A stretch of 64,000 nucleotides of DNA. Origin: Bacteroides sp. AN502(2024). Lineage in GTDB: Bacteria; Bacteroidota; Bacteroidia; Bacteroidales; Bacteroidaceae. This document shows, piece by piece, positions 27,561-38,200 of this stretch. The stretch's first letter is position 1. Every line of letters begins with the position of its first letter. The stretch is from assembly GCF_041227145.1 (NCBI RefSeq), contig NZ_JBGFSP010000003.1:310001-374000 (forward strand), read 5' to 3'. The position numbers and the translations under genes were made by a program. The notes under the pieces were generated by a model, which worked only from the letters and a program-made list of their open reading frames with translations, was not told the DNA's origin and did not search any database.

Positions 27561-29387
27561 TTATTTTAGTTTCCACGATTTCCAATCATCTCCAATGGTA
27601 GGGGAAGATAAAACTGTAGGAGTTTGAACCTTCTTATTAACCACAACAGATTGCTTCTGTACTCGATCTTGCACATAGTTAAACAAATCTCCAAGTGTAG
27701 TTTCTCCTTTACTTTCTTGCAACTTTTGCATCATATAGTAAGAAAACATTCCATGTTGCTTGTCATCATAAGCTGCTGCCGTTTGGTCTCCTTGAGAAGC
27801 TGAAAATACTACCATATTATTAGCTGGGGTGGTCGCTTTTGTCTTTATGGCAATGCCACGAGCAGAAGCCATCATGCCCCCTTCTCGTTTAGTGCCACTG
27901 AAGCACGCATCCAAGAACACCATTACAGATTTTGAAGGCAATGTCCCTAAGGATTGATAAAGTTTACTCAAACTATAACCAGATGCAGGATCTGTTCCAT
28001 TACCGTCAACAGGTAAAAGCAAAGCGGTCTTTTGTGATTCATCAGGTATCCCATGACCTGCATAATAGAAAATGACACGTGCATCCCCCTTGTAAGCCTC
28101 TATAATTTGTTCCAACCATTTTACAGAATATTTCAAATCATTGTATGTAGCATCCGTAATGTGCTGAATATTTGTATTGGGTACGTTAAGAACATTCCGA
28201 CAAAACAGATTGAAGGACTCTCCATCATTTAACGCATAAGGCACTTTTGATTCATATTTGTAATTCTCATTCGAAATAATCACAACAAATAAGCTTTCAA
28301 CGTGTTGCGACTTTTGGTTAGCACCGGTATTCACACTCAACTCATTCATGTATTGAGTAAAAACCGTATTCTCATTAGCCGCATAATCAGGGCTTAAACG
28401 TTTAAGAATATCCCACGTTTTTATGGCATTTTCCGTATCACCAACTTTCAGAAGCAATTCACCCTTTGTATCATAAAAGTTTGGTTCGTCCGGTTCTATT
28501 TGGATAGCCTTATCAACCAATTCAAAAGCCTTTTGAGTGTTTTTAGGAACTCCTTTACCTTCAAAATAAAGATATGCCATATTGTTGAATGCCCAAGAGT
28601 GATTATTTGCCATAGCCTTTTTATACCATTCTACCGCATTATAATAATTTTGAGCAACTCCCGTTCCTGATGAGTAACAGTAAGCCACTTTATACATGGC
28701 ATCTACAAATCCCTTCTCTGCCGCTTTTTTGCACAAATCAAAGGCTTTTACAAAATTTTGTTTTGCATCGTAAACTAATGCCAATGCAAATTGAGCTTCC
28801 GGATAGCCGTTTTCCGCTGATTTTTCCATCCAATACATAAAATCCGCAAAATTACTTTCCAGTCCCCCGTAACCACTATCATAGCAATAAGACAATTCCA
28901 TTTGTGCTTCCGCGTCACCATTGTTTGATAATTCAAACAATTCTTGCAGTCTTATTTCTGAAGAACTTTTTGCGTTGCTTTGATTGCCAGTCAAAGAGAT
29001 GTCGTTAATATAGAAAGAGTCATTTGAGTAATATCTGATAGATTGTACGTGCTTTGAAATATATTCAAATTCTACAGTAAAGTCCAAACACTCATTTTCC
29101 GCCAAGGCCACCCTTTCCGGTTCCATAGGCAATGAACTATTTACAAAGCCATATTTATGACCTCCCTCTCCCTCCAAATATGCACCGCGAGTCATACATA
29201 CCCACGTTTGAGGCATTCTTGACTTTACACTCCAACAACAAATTGTCTTCGTATCCTGCAGCTCTATTGTCTTTAGAAGAAAAGTATGCTCATGAGTAAT
29301 AATAGATTTATTCACTTGAACAATTTTTGCATTGCCGAGCAATGCAAAAGATAATAGCACGATGACTAAGCACGATATTTTATTCAT
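27561..29387 (-). CDS. Exported Sel1-repeat caspase-like (C14) protease B
   Basis: The 608-residue protein has a signal peptide (residues 1-20), an N-terminal beta-rich domain (about 21-135), Sel1/TPR repeats (about 150-330) and a C-terminal caspase fold (about 365-600). The catalytic dyad is His445 in YYAGHGIPDE and Cys495 in FLDACFSG. The specificity pocket cannot be judged, but metacaspase-like proteins usually cut after Arg or Lys. The C-terminal signature QTPT...W..W.LK is shared with the neighbouring caspase and with the truncated gene at 31.94 kb. It probably acts in the periplasm on a partner recognised through the Sel1 repeats. Confidence 0.88.
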   Translation of the reverse strand: MNKISCLVIVLLSFALLGNAKIVQVNKSIITHEHTFLLKTIELQDTKTICCWSVKSRMPQTWVCMTRGAYLEGEGGHKYGFVNSSLPMEPERVALAENECLDFTVEFEYISKHVQSIRYYSNDSFYINDISLTGNQSNAKSSSEIRLQELFELSNNGDAEAQMELSYCYDSGYGGLESNFADFMYWMEKSAENGYPEAQFALALVYDAKQNFVKAFDLCKKAAEKGFVDAMYKVAYCYSSGTGVAQNYYNAVEWYKKAMANNHSWAFNNMAYLYFEGKGVPKNTQKAFELVDKAIQIEPDEPNFYDTKGELLLKVGDTENAIKTWDILKRLSPDYAANENTVFTQYMNELSVNTGANQKSQHVESLFVVIISNENYKYESKVPYALNDGESFNLFCRNVLNVPNTNIQHITDATYNDLKYSVKWLEQIIEAYKGDARVIFYYAGHGIPDESQKTALLLPVDGNGTDPASGYSLSKLYQSLGTLPSKSVMVFLDACFSGTKREGGMMASARGIAIKTKATTPANNMVVFSASQGDQTAAAYDDKQHGMFSYYMMQKLQESKGETTLGDLFNYVQDRVQKQSVVVNKKVQTPTVLSSPTIGDDWKSWKLK

Positions 29388-29400
29388 AACAATATATTTA

Positions 29401-31083
29401 TCATTTCAAATTCCATTGTTTCCATTTGTCGCCAAGCAATGGAGAAGATGCAACAGCCGGTGTTTGAGACTTTTTGTTTTGAACCAATGATTGTTGAGAG
29501 ACCTGCTCTCTCACATATTCATATAAATCTCCCAATGTTACATTGCCCTTTTCCATTCGTAGTTTCTTCAACAGAAAATAAGTAAACATGCCATGTTTCT
29601 GCTCCTCGTATGGATATGCGGTTTCATCTCCCTGCGCCGCAGAGAGTACAACCGTATTTCCTTTAGGTGAACCTTTTTCTACTTTGATAGCTACCCCTCG
29701 CGACATCGCCATCATACCCCCTTCTCGTTTTGTACCACTAAAACAAGCATCCAACAATACTAAAACCGATTTCGTGTTTAGTCCGCCTAACGTATCATAC
29801 AATTTCGACAAGCTATATGCCGTTTCCACATCAGCCCCAAAGCCATCCACTGGAAGCAAATATGCAGATTTGTCCGTTTCATCAGGAATGCCATGCCCGG
29901 CATAATAGAAAATAATTTTAGCCTCTCCATTGTATGCTTTTACAATTTGGACTAACCAATTTATACTTTGCCGGATGTCATTCAGAGAAGCATCATTGAA
30001 AATTTGGATATTCTTCTCAGGAATACCAATCGTCTTTTTGCAATATTCGACAAAAACTGCACCATCGTTATGCGCATGAGGTACCCCGGCTTCACGCCTG
30101 TAGTTTTCATTGGCTATAACCACAACAAATGTCTTCTCGGAAATGGTCGTAGAAACAGGTATGTTTACATCTATGTTTCCTGCCATATATGTTCTCATTG
30201 TTTCACAAAATTCTCCATCCATGTTTTCCGTATAGCTCAAATCTATTTCTTGCATCTGTTGCCATATTTTTACCGCCATATCCATTTTACCTTCTTTGAG
30301 ATAGATTAAACCGTCATTACCCAATAAGCCTACCAAAGGGGCAAACTTTTTAATCCCTTTCCCGCTTCTCATCATATCAATGGCTTCTTGTATGGTTCTA
30401 TGGGCTTCTTCATATTTCCCTTGATTGGATAATATGAAAGCCAACATATCATATCCATCTATATAATTCCCCTCAATAGCTTTACGGGCATGCTCTTCTG
30501 CTTTTGGAATATCACCAATCAAGGCATACGAAACCGATAAACCAATATTAGCTCCAACGAAACCGTTGTCTACAGCAACTTGATAATACTTTCTTGCCTC
30601 AAATACATTTTGCTCAACTCCTTTACCAAATCTCAAGCAATCGCCCACATTATCAAGTGCCATCAAATAGCCTTGGTCTGCCGACATTTTATAATATTTA
30701 TACGCCAGTTGAGGATTACCCCCTTTATAGCCATGGTCATAAAAATACCCCAAATACTGTTGCGCGGGAGCATAGCCATTATCAGCGGATTTCTCCAACC
30801 AAGAGATTGCAAAGTCCATGTCTTTTTGAGCCATATAAATTTTGAATATCAAGAACTGCGCTTCTCTATTATTACTCCCATCGGATGCCATCTTGAAATA
30901 CTCCAAGGCTTTCTGATTATTTTGAGGAATACGATACGATTTATCGCCATTCAGGTATGCTTTTCCCAAATACATTTGAGCTGTTTCATCGCCTAATTCT
31001 GCTGAATGAATCAATGCATCAAATTGCGCATAAGAAACTTTACATGAGGCTATCAATAAAATTATCAATACTATACGTTTCAT
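29401..31083 (-). CDS. Exported Sel1-repeat caspase-like (C14) protease A
   Basis: The 560-residue protein begins with a signal peptide (residues 1-20, ending SYAQ). Sel1/TPR repeats run from about 22 to 285, and a caspase fold runs from about 315 to 555. The dyad is His397 in YYAGHGIPDE and Cys447 in LLDACFSGTKREGG. It is clearly paralogous to the next gene, with the same C-terminal QTP...W..WNLK end, but lacks the N-terminal beta domain. The genes are 13 bases apart, so they are co-expressed. Two or three paralogues side by side suggest a cascade or a family with different binding partners. Confidence 0.88.
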   Translation of the reverse strand: MKRIVLIILLIASCKVSYAQFDALIHSAELGDETAQMYLGKAYLNGDKSYRIPQNNQKALEYFKMASDGSNNREAQFLIFKIYMAQKDMDFAISWLEKSADNGYAPAQQYLGYFYDHGYKGGNPQLAYKYYKMSADQGYLMALDNVGDCLRFGKGVEQNVFEARKYYQVAVDNGFVGANIGLSVSYALIGDIPKAEEHARKAIEGNYIDGYDMLAFILSNQGKYEEAHRTIQEAIDMMRSGKGIKKFAPLVGLLGNDGLIYLKEGKMDMAVKIWQQMQEIDLSYTENMDGEFCETMRTYMAGNIDVNIPVSTTISEKTFVVVIANENYRREAGVPHAHNDGAVFVEYCKKTIGIPEKNIQIFNDASLNDIRQSINWLVQIVKAYNGEAKIIFYYAGHGIPDETDKSAYLLPVDGFGADVETAYSLSKLYDTLGGLNTKSVLVLLDACFSGTKREGGMMAMSRGVAIKVEKGSPKGNTVVLSAAQGDETAYPYEEQKHGMFTYFLLKKLRMEKGNVTLGDLYEYVREQVSQQSLVQNKKSQTPAVASSPLLGDKWKQWNLK

Positions 31084-31086
31084 AAT

Positions 31087-31890
31087 TTACCGTTTTGTCA
31101 TTTCTGCAACTTTAATTTGTGCCTTCACATGTCCTTGAGCCGCAGCCGCTTTAAAATAATCTAACGCTTTCGTGGTGTCTTTAGAGAATGTGGGGCATTC
31201 GTCACAACCGCTGTTTTCTTTTAGCTTATCCGAACCATCCAAATACCAAAGTCCCAAAGTGTATTGAGCATTTCTATCTCCTAAATCCGCGGCTCTCCTA
31301 AACCACTGAAATGCTAAAATCAGATTTCTTTCAACACCAACACCACCTTTAGCGTATATCATGGCAATGTTATTAGCAGATGCACTTAGTTTTTCGCCAT
31401 CTACAGCTTTTTCATACCAATAAATTGCTTTTTTATGGTCTTGTGCAACTCCTTCTCCCTTATGATAAGCCAGTCCTAAGCAATGTGCACCTAAAGCATC
31501 TCCTGCATTTGCCGCCTTTTCATACCATTTTACCGCATCCTGAAAATTCTGTGCAACGCCTATGCCTTCGTAATAGATATGCCCCATCTCAACATAAGCC
31601 CTAGAGAACTCATGCATAGCTGCTCGTTGCATCCATTTAGAATACTCCTGCATATTCGGTTGACACCCTTGTCCTTCATAATAACACATCGCTATTTCCC
31701 ATTCTGCCATGGCAAATCCGTCCTTCGCAAGAATCATATATTCATCAAAAGCCTCTTTATACTTTTTATTATACTTGTATCGAGTACCGTTATTATAGTG
31801 TTCTGCTATTTGTTCCTTCGACAGCTTATTCTGAGAATAGACCGTGGCAAAAAACAATCCTGCCACAATAACAAAAATTATCCGTTTCAT
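31087..31890 (-). CDS. Exported Sel1-repeat protein
   Basis: The 267-residue protein has a signal peptide (residues 1-19, ending VYSQ) and about five Sel1 repeats of 36 residues, with patterns such as GIGVAQNFQDAVKWYEKAA and GEGVAQDHKKAIYWYEKAV. It has no enzyme domain. It precedes the two caspase genes by 3 bases and has the same repeat type as their N-termini, so it may be a scaffold or a regulator competing for the same partner. Confidence 0.88.
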   Translation of the reverse strand: MKRIIFVIVAGLFFATVYSQNKLSKEQIAEHYNNGTRYKYNKKYKEAFDEYMILAKDGFAMAEWEIAMCYYEGQGCQPNMQEYSKWMQRAAMHEFSRAYVEMGHIYYEGIGVAQNFQDAVKWYEKAANAGDALGAHCLGLAYHKGEGVAQDHKKAIYWYEKAVDGEKLSASANNIAMIYAKGGVGVERNLILAFQWFRRAADLGDRNAQYTLGLWYLDGSDKLKENSGCDECPTFSKDTTKALDYFKAAAAQGHVKAQIKVAEMTKR

Positions 31891-31939
31891 ATATTTTCAA
31901 TTTTCAATGTTTCTTCGTATTAACAAGCACTTCTACTAA

Positions 31940-32025
31940 TTATTTTAATATCCATCTTTTCCATGTTTCTACTTTGTTTTTCGGAAAGTATATTGTAGGA
32001 GTCTGCTTCTTTCCCATATATAATC
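31940..32025 (-). pseudogene. Last codons of a third caspase gene, cut by the prophage
   Basis: The leftmost 26 codons of a leftward frame read KKQTPTIYFPKNKVETWKRW and end ILK-stop. They match the C-termini of both caspases (QTPTV...WKSWKLK and QTPAV...WKQWNLK). Beyond about 32.02 kb the frame runs into phage end sequence. The rest of this gene should lie to the right of the prophage, outside the window. It was the gene immediately before the Sel1 gene (50-base gap). Confidence 0.75.
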
Positions 32026-32030
32026 CGCAA

Positions 32031-32086
32031 AACGAAATGTTCGCACGATTTGGATCGAAGCGTTCTTCAGCGTAAAACGAAACGTT
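32031..32086. repeat. Three 22-bp-spaced terminal repeats, likely transposase sites
   Basis: AACGAAATGTT (32031-32041), ATCGAAGCGTT (32054-32064) and AACGAAACGTT (32076-32086) stand in the same orientation with starts 23 and 22 bases apart, about two helix turns. They lie exactly at the phage-host junction. Mu-family transposases bind several ordered sites of this spacing at each end. Confidence 0.6.
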
Positions 32087-32116
32087 ACTGAAAAACTCAT
32101 TTTCAAAAAATATTTT

Positions 32117-32179
32117 CGACCGGCTTCGCCGGTATTTGAACTTTGCTAAAACGGGATTCGGACACCATCCGAATCCCGT
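32117..32179 (-). terminator. Two hairpins after the receptor-binding protein gene
   Basis: On the minus strand a perfect 12-bp stem (32179-32168 with 32162-32151, five-base loop) is followed by TTTT. A second stem ACCGGC/GCCGGT (32119-32133) is followed by an AT-rich run with six T. Together they should stop the long leftward late transcript before it enters the host operon. Confidence 0.65.
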
Positions 32180-32217
32180 TCGTTTTGTCGCTTCGCTCCC
32201 GCTTTGACGCTTTGCGC

Positions 32218-35200
32218 TCACGCGACCTCGACCATCGCTTTGAACGCCGCCACGCTTTGCGCCCGGACGATTTTGCCGCGGAAGGCCAGACGCGAGCCGA
32301 CAACCGCACTCGTGACCGAAGCATCGACATACGCACTCGCATACGACACACCGCCATACGCATTCGCATAGCTGAACCCGCGAAAGACCACACGGCCTGC
32401 AGCGGTGTTTATCCAGTATTTATCACAGTAGTGGGTGCTTGACGAGCCGTTCACGCTGCCGACAGGTATTACATCCATGTACTTGCCATGGGCCACGGCG
32501 GTTGTCCACTGGTCACTCGCGGTCTTGCCTTTTACCCACCTTATGCTGCCGTCAGGCATCCAGATCCGCCATTTGCCTTGGTTACCTGACGTGTTGGGCA
32601 AATCCACACCGTCCATCATGTCGTATTTATTACCGAAAATATCCTCGTAGCCAAGGCAGCAGCTGTTGTTTACCTGTGTGACCGTGACACCGCCGTAATC
32701 GTCCTCGCCACGGTACCAGGCATACTGGTGGACAAGATTGTCGATTAGACTGTTCGTGATGTTGGCGTTCACCGTCTTTGCCTCCTCGTAGCCTATCGTA
32801 TCCGTCATGCCGTGGCTTGCCGTGCCGCCCGTCACGCGGTTGTTCGTGTGCTGGCCGGCTCCGCACTGTTCCTGACTGTCCCTGCGCCCGTACCGTGCAT
32901 AAAACAGGTTCGCTATCCGTGAATGCATCAGCGCATCTATCTGCTGCATTCCGCGTTGTACCGAGTAATAGTGTAAATCCGTCCAGCTCATGCTCGCGGT
33001 GGTACTGCCGCCGGTGGTACAGGCGCGCAGCTTGGAACCTACAACTGAACTGCCAACAACCGCGCACAGATGCTCGTCATTGGGCACCCAGTCGGGTTCC
33101 ATGTCCTCTATTTTATCGCTGTTGGAAAGAACTACGACATCAAATTCCGCCGTGTTAAGCACGGAAAAGTGTAGGGCGGTAGCACCGGCCGGGACATCGG
33201 CAACAAGATACATGCCGGCCTCGAACTTGTTGCTGAGCGTGGGGACAACAATGGAACTGACAATGCCGCCGGATTCATCCGTGAACACGCTGCCGACAAG
33301 GTTCGTGCCGGGAACGCTCGGGAAGCGTACACGCTTGTAGCCGGATACGTTCACCTTACACACCGAATATGCGCCGTCCGTACTGTAGCTGTTCGGCAGC
33401 GTGTCCTTGCCGCTCATGATTTTCCGACCGCGGAGGTAGCCGCCACTCGTGCCTTTAATATCGTCCAGCGTCAGCACCGCGGCTTCGGGGGTGGCTGGCA
33501 TATTATCTCTGCCGTTACTGCTGTAGCAGCTGTAATGTTTCCCATTCAGGTAGTCGTTGATGCCCTTGCTCCAGAAGAAAGGTTCGTACATCATCCAGTC
33601 GCCTTCCGTACCGTCTAACTTGGCAGCGCTGCCGTCCGCGTACTTGTTGCTGTCCGTATCGTCCAACGGGTAGCAGGTCATCTCGCCGTCAAGGTTGTTC
33701 ATGACGGTATCGACGTTCGCGATGTTCACGTTGCGGGTCGTGGGTTTCTTTGTCATCTTGGCGAGCACGCGGTGCCGTTGTTTCAGGATAGCGGCGATAT
33801 GGCCGCTCGCCACGTATGCGTTGCCGTATTTGTATCCGGTCCTGTTGTCGAGGTTGCTGACGTTGGCGTCATCCGCCACGTCATCGTCGAACTCAATCAT
33901 CGTGTAATCCGGCTGGAGGATGTTCAGTTCCGGGAAGTGAGCTTTCAGAACCGTGTACTTTTCGTCATCCATATAGTGCGTCAGGCGCACTGTGCCGACC
34001 AGTCCGCAAGTGTCGGTGGCGTTGCCCTCGGCGTCCACGCCGCCCATGTTTATAAACTTGTTCAGCCACGTGCCGTCATCCTCCCGGTCGATGCCGGTTA
34101 CCCGGATGCGATCAACGTTGGCGCAACGTGACAGCAGGGTTTCCCAATTCAGGCCGGGACAACCGTCCACGATCAGCGTCTTGACATTGCCGTAGCTTTC
34201 CAATGTCAGGCTGCTTGTGGTCAGCTTGCCCAAGTATTCTAACTTAAGCACGGTCAACGTGCCGGGGAGCAAGGCTCTCGTCAGCGGCGCACCCTTGGCG
34301 AAGGTCACGCTCTGAACCCGCGTGCCGCGGGCATCCAGTTCCTCCAGTTTCGTCTGGTTACTGAAGTCGAGTTCCGTACTGGTGTTGCTCCCGGTCTTAG
34401 CCTGTGCCTGGTTACGCACGTTCACCTTCCTTAGTTGGCGGCAGCTGCCGATGTTCAGCCACCAGCCCGTGCTGCCCGTACCAGAGGACTGCAGGTTTAA
34501 TTCGCGCAGGACGGTACACTTGCCCAAATCTAGTCCGTTCTTCAGGTGGTCGGTGGCACCGGTCATGTCGAGCACACGCATGCGGCTCGCGCCGTAGATA
34601 CGCAAGGGGTCATTCACCGTGTAAGCACCCGTGATTTGAAGGACGGCGACCTTTCCTCCTTCCACTATGCCGGTGTTCGCAATGTTGGGGCTGTTGTTCG
34701 TGCCGTAGCCGAAGGCGTACACCTCGCTCGACGTTATCTTCACCACGTCGGCACTGTCGGAGGCGGCACGCGCCATATAGAGGTCGATGTTGTCGCTCGT
34801 GAAGTTACTCGTGCCGTACTTGGCGTCCAGAAGGGCGAAGCGGTTGCGCACGAAATAGCTGCGGTGCGCCGCGTTGCTTCCCTGAAGGGCGTAGATGAAC
34901 GGCCACTTCTTCCCGTAGACCTCCTCCATGTTCGGACGGATATACTTCAGGTAACCGCTCTTGTTATACGCCCGGTCGCTCCAGTTGCCGGCCTGTTCCC
35001 CGTCAAGCATCGACAACACCCTGTCCACGGTCATCTTGGAACGGTACTCCGCCGCACAGGTCTTCAGCTCATCCCGTAGGTTGGCCAGCACAAGGTTCCA
35101 AAGCCAGCTTTCCCTGCCCTCGAAAGCGTATTTGCCGGCCTCCGCGTCCCATGTGTCGCGGTCAAGCGTGTAGTCATAGGCGAGGAAGCAGTCGTTCCTC

Positions 35201-38200
35201 TTGCCCAGCTGCGTGTCGCCGTCATAGTAGGTCAGGTACCAGACAAGACCGTCCCATGTACGCAGAAGAATGTTCTTCGCGCGCTGGTCTACGCTCGCGA
35301 AGTAGTCCGTGTGGATGTAGTAGGTCAGCAGGTGCTTCACATCGAAGTACTGGCTGACCTCGCTCTTGAACTTTTCACTCGCGAAGGTGGAGAGATCGCC
35401 CGCCGTGGCGTTTGCCGGGACGCACGCCCTTATCCAGCCGTACAGGCGTTTAAGGGCTGTCTGCTGCGTAGCGCTCAATCCGGCCCATTTCACGTCATCA
35501 GGCCAGTTAGTCTCCAGTCCGGCATCGAAACTGGAGGCGAGGTCGGTATCGCTCGAACTTTGGAAAAGGCACACTTTCTCGCCGTTGTTCAGCGTCTCAA
35601 GCGTCATCGGACATTCCGGTGCGTAGCCGGACACTCCTTCCATGCCGAACAACTTCCCGCTTTTGCTCTTCTCGTTGTTGAAGTTGTACTGCCCGTAATA
35701 GGTACTCTCGCCGTCGGCGGTCTCCGCACTGAACACGTCGATGGGGAAGCCGTCAATGCTCTGACGGATTCTGACGGCGTTCAGGTCGCCACCCGCCTGC
35801 TCATACTGGTAGCGTTGCGGTGGAGTCAAGAGACCCAGTTCCAGCATCACGTCGTTGTACAGTTTAGCCACACCCGTGTTCAGGGACATGGACGAGTCGG
35901 AATAGTCTGACTTCATGCAAAACAGGTTCATCGGGATACTTCCGGGACGCATCGCGTAATTGCCGCCCACCTGCGCCACGCCGTTTATCTCGAAACTGAG
36001 GTTGGCACCGCCCTTGCTAAAGTAGACGCGGATGTTCTTGCTCGGGTATTTCGTGGAACTGGTGCCCTGAATGCGGATGTAGCAGTCACGCAGGACGAAG
36101 TCATATTCCTTGCCGAACGGGCTGTAAAAGTACACGTCGGACATGAAGTCGGTCTTCTTGTTGTTCGTCTCGTTCACCTCGTCAAGGCCGCCCACGCGCA
36201 CGATGCGCATCACGCCCTTACCCTTGGAGCGCAGCCTGTCGATGTCCACGTCACCCGTGTCGCCTAAGATGTCGTTCTCCTCGTACAGGCGCATCATGTC
36301 ATCCGTGCTGCCGGCGTCCACCATACGGTTCTCCAGTATCTCGTCATCCGTCAGGGCGCGGTCGTAGATACGGATGGTCTTCAGCTCCACGTCGGCCATG
36401 CCGCTGTCGATGGTGATGCCCGCCGGATGGTCCTGACGGAAATAGTAGCTGTTGTCATAGATGTCCGCACCAGCGCGGTTGCCGTTCACGTACAGTTCCA
36501 TCAGGCGGCCTTCCGTGCGCCTGCCTATCACGAAGGCGACTTTCAGCCACTCTCCGGGAGCGAACTTGGTGCCTATCTTGATCTCGCGGCTCGCGTCCTC
36601 TCCGTCCTCGTTCGTGTAGTGCAGGAGCGTACCGGTCTTGATGCTCGCCTCCTCGGTTGTCACGCTCAGGCCCTTGCCGCCGTCCATGCAGCTGATGACT
36701 TCCGCTCCGCGCTCGACCACGTTGCCCACGCGAAACTCTATCTCGATGGTCGCGCCGGAAGCTCCGGCATCGTCTTTGAACAGCTGATACCCGATGACGG
36801 CCTTCGCGCCATTGGTGAGCCTCAGGCTGTCGCCCGTCCAGCCGTTGCTACTCCAATCGAAGCCCTCGAACACGGTATTCACCCCGTTATATTCCCATCG
36901 GGCGGGGTCGCTCTCGCCGTTGCTGCGCCCGGACGGGCTCAGCTTCACCTGTAGCCCGTAAGTGGCCTCGCTGATGTCGATGCCGCTCTCGGACACGTCG
37001 ATGTAGAAGCTGTAGGTGGTGGGGCCGACTTTCAGCTGCATACGCTGCCGCCCCTGTTCCGTGAAACGGTTCCGGTAGGTCTGCGCCGTCCTCGGCACGC
37101 TCACCGTCTGGAGCAACGTGCCGTTCCGGTAAACACCCACGCTCGCGGGGGTGGTGCCTGGGTCATAGGCGGCGAACCTGAACTCGCAGCTCTCGTACTG
37201 TCCCACCTCAATGACAGGGATGAGATGGTCGGCACCGGTAAGGATACGCCCGTCCCGGTGGGTAATCATCAGCCCTACGTGGGGCGCACCGCTGCCGCTC
37301 TTCAGAATGTCGATGTAAACGCTCTCGCTTTTGAGCGTCAGGCCGTCTCCGGCCTCCATCTCGGCCACCATCTGCACCGTGTGGCGGCCCACCGACAGTC
37401 CGCTCATCGGTATGCTGAAGCTGCCGTTGGTCGTGCCGCTGCGGGTCACTGTGTGGGCTTCCTTCTGCCTGCCGTCCACGTACAATGTCACCACCTTCGT
37501 GCCTGTGCCGCTCACGGCGTAGGGGATGGCGGCGGTCTCCTGAGAGCCGTAACCGCCGGAGTTTAGTCCGGAGGCGATGTTGTAGCCGCTGGAAAGTGCA
37601 AGCGTCACGCTCCTCACGCTCACGTAAGCTTGTTTCTTCTGCGCCTTCCCCGTGGTCGGGTCGGAGGTCTCGGCTATCACGTAGATGTCGCTCGTGCCCG
37701 CAAGCAGATATTTCGTAAGGTCAAGCGTGTAGGTGCCCTTGCTCACGTCCTGCGTCGTCTCCGAGTAGGTGGTGGTGGCGCCACGCCTTACCTGGACGGT
37801 AATCCTCGCTTTCTGCCCGGTGCTCTCGCCCTTTCCATCGCCGCTGCCGTACTGGTGGTCGTAGGTATAGGTCAGGCGAACCGCGTCGCCCTCCTTGACA
37901 GTGGGCTTGTCAACGCTCGCACCGAGGACGATCTTCGTGGTGTTTCCGCCGTCTCCGCCACCGCCGCTGCCTGCCGGGAGGTCGACGGCCACCACCTCGA
38001 CGCCGCTCTTGTTCGTAAGGGTAAGGCGCACGCTCGTCTCGTCGTCGCTCAACTCGGCGTTCGCGCCGAAGATGGTGTTGGCGTCCAGCTCACCCAGCTT
38101 CGCCGCCACGGCACGGTTCTCCACGGGGTTCGTGCTTTCGGCGTTCAGGCTCCCGTCAATCTCCAGTTTCTCGATGGTCAGGCTCACGTTGCCCTCCGCA

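Noticed and set aside
32151..32179. 12-bp hairpin as the DGR target-recognition hairpin
   Set aside because: In the Bordetella phage DGR the hairpin lies a few bases after VR. Here it is about 100 bases away and is followed by TTTT, so a terminator is the better reading.
34546..35910. Long rightward open frames (177 and 199 codons) opposite the giant tail protein
   Set aside because: They are antisense frames of a GC-rich coding gene. The leftward frame has clear domains and operon context, and these have none.
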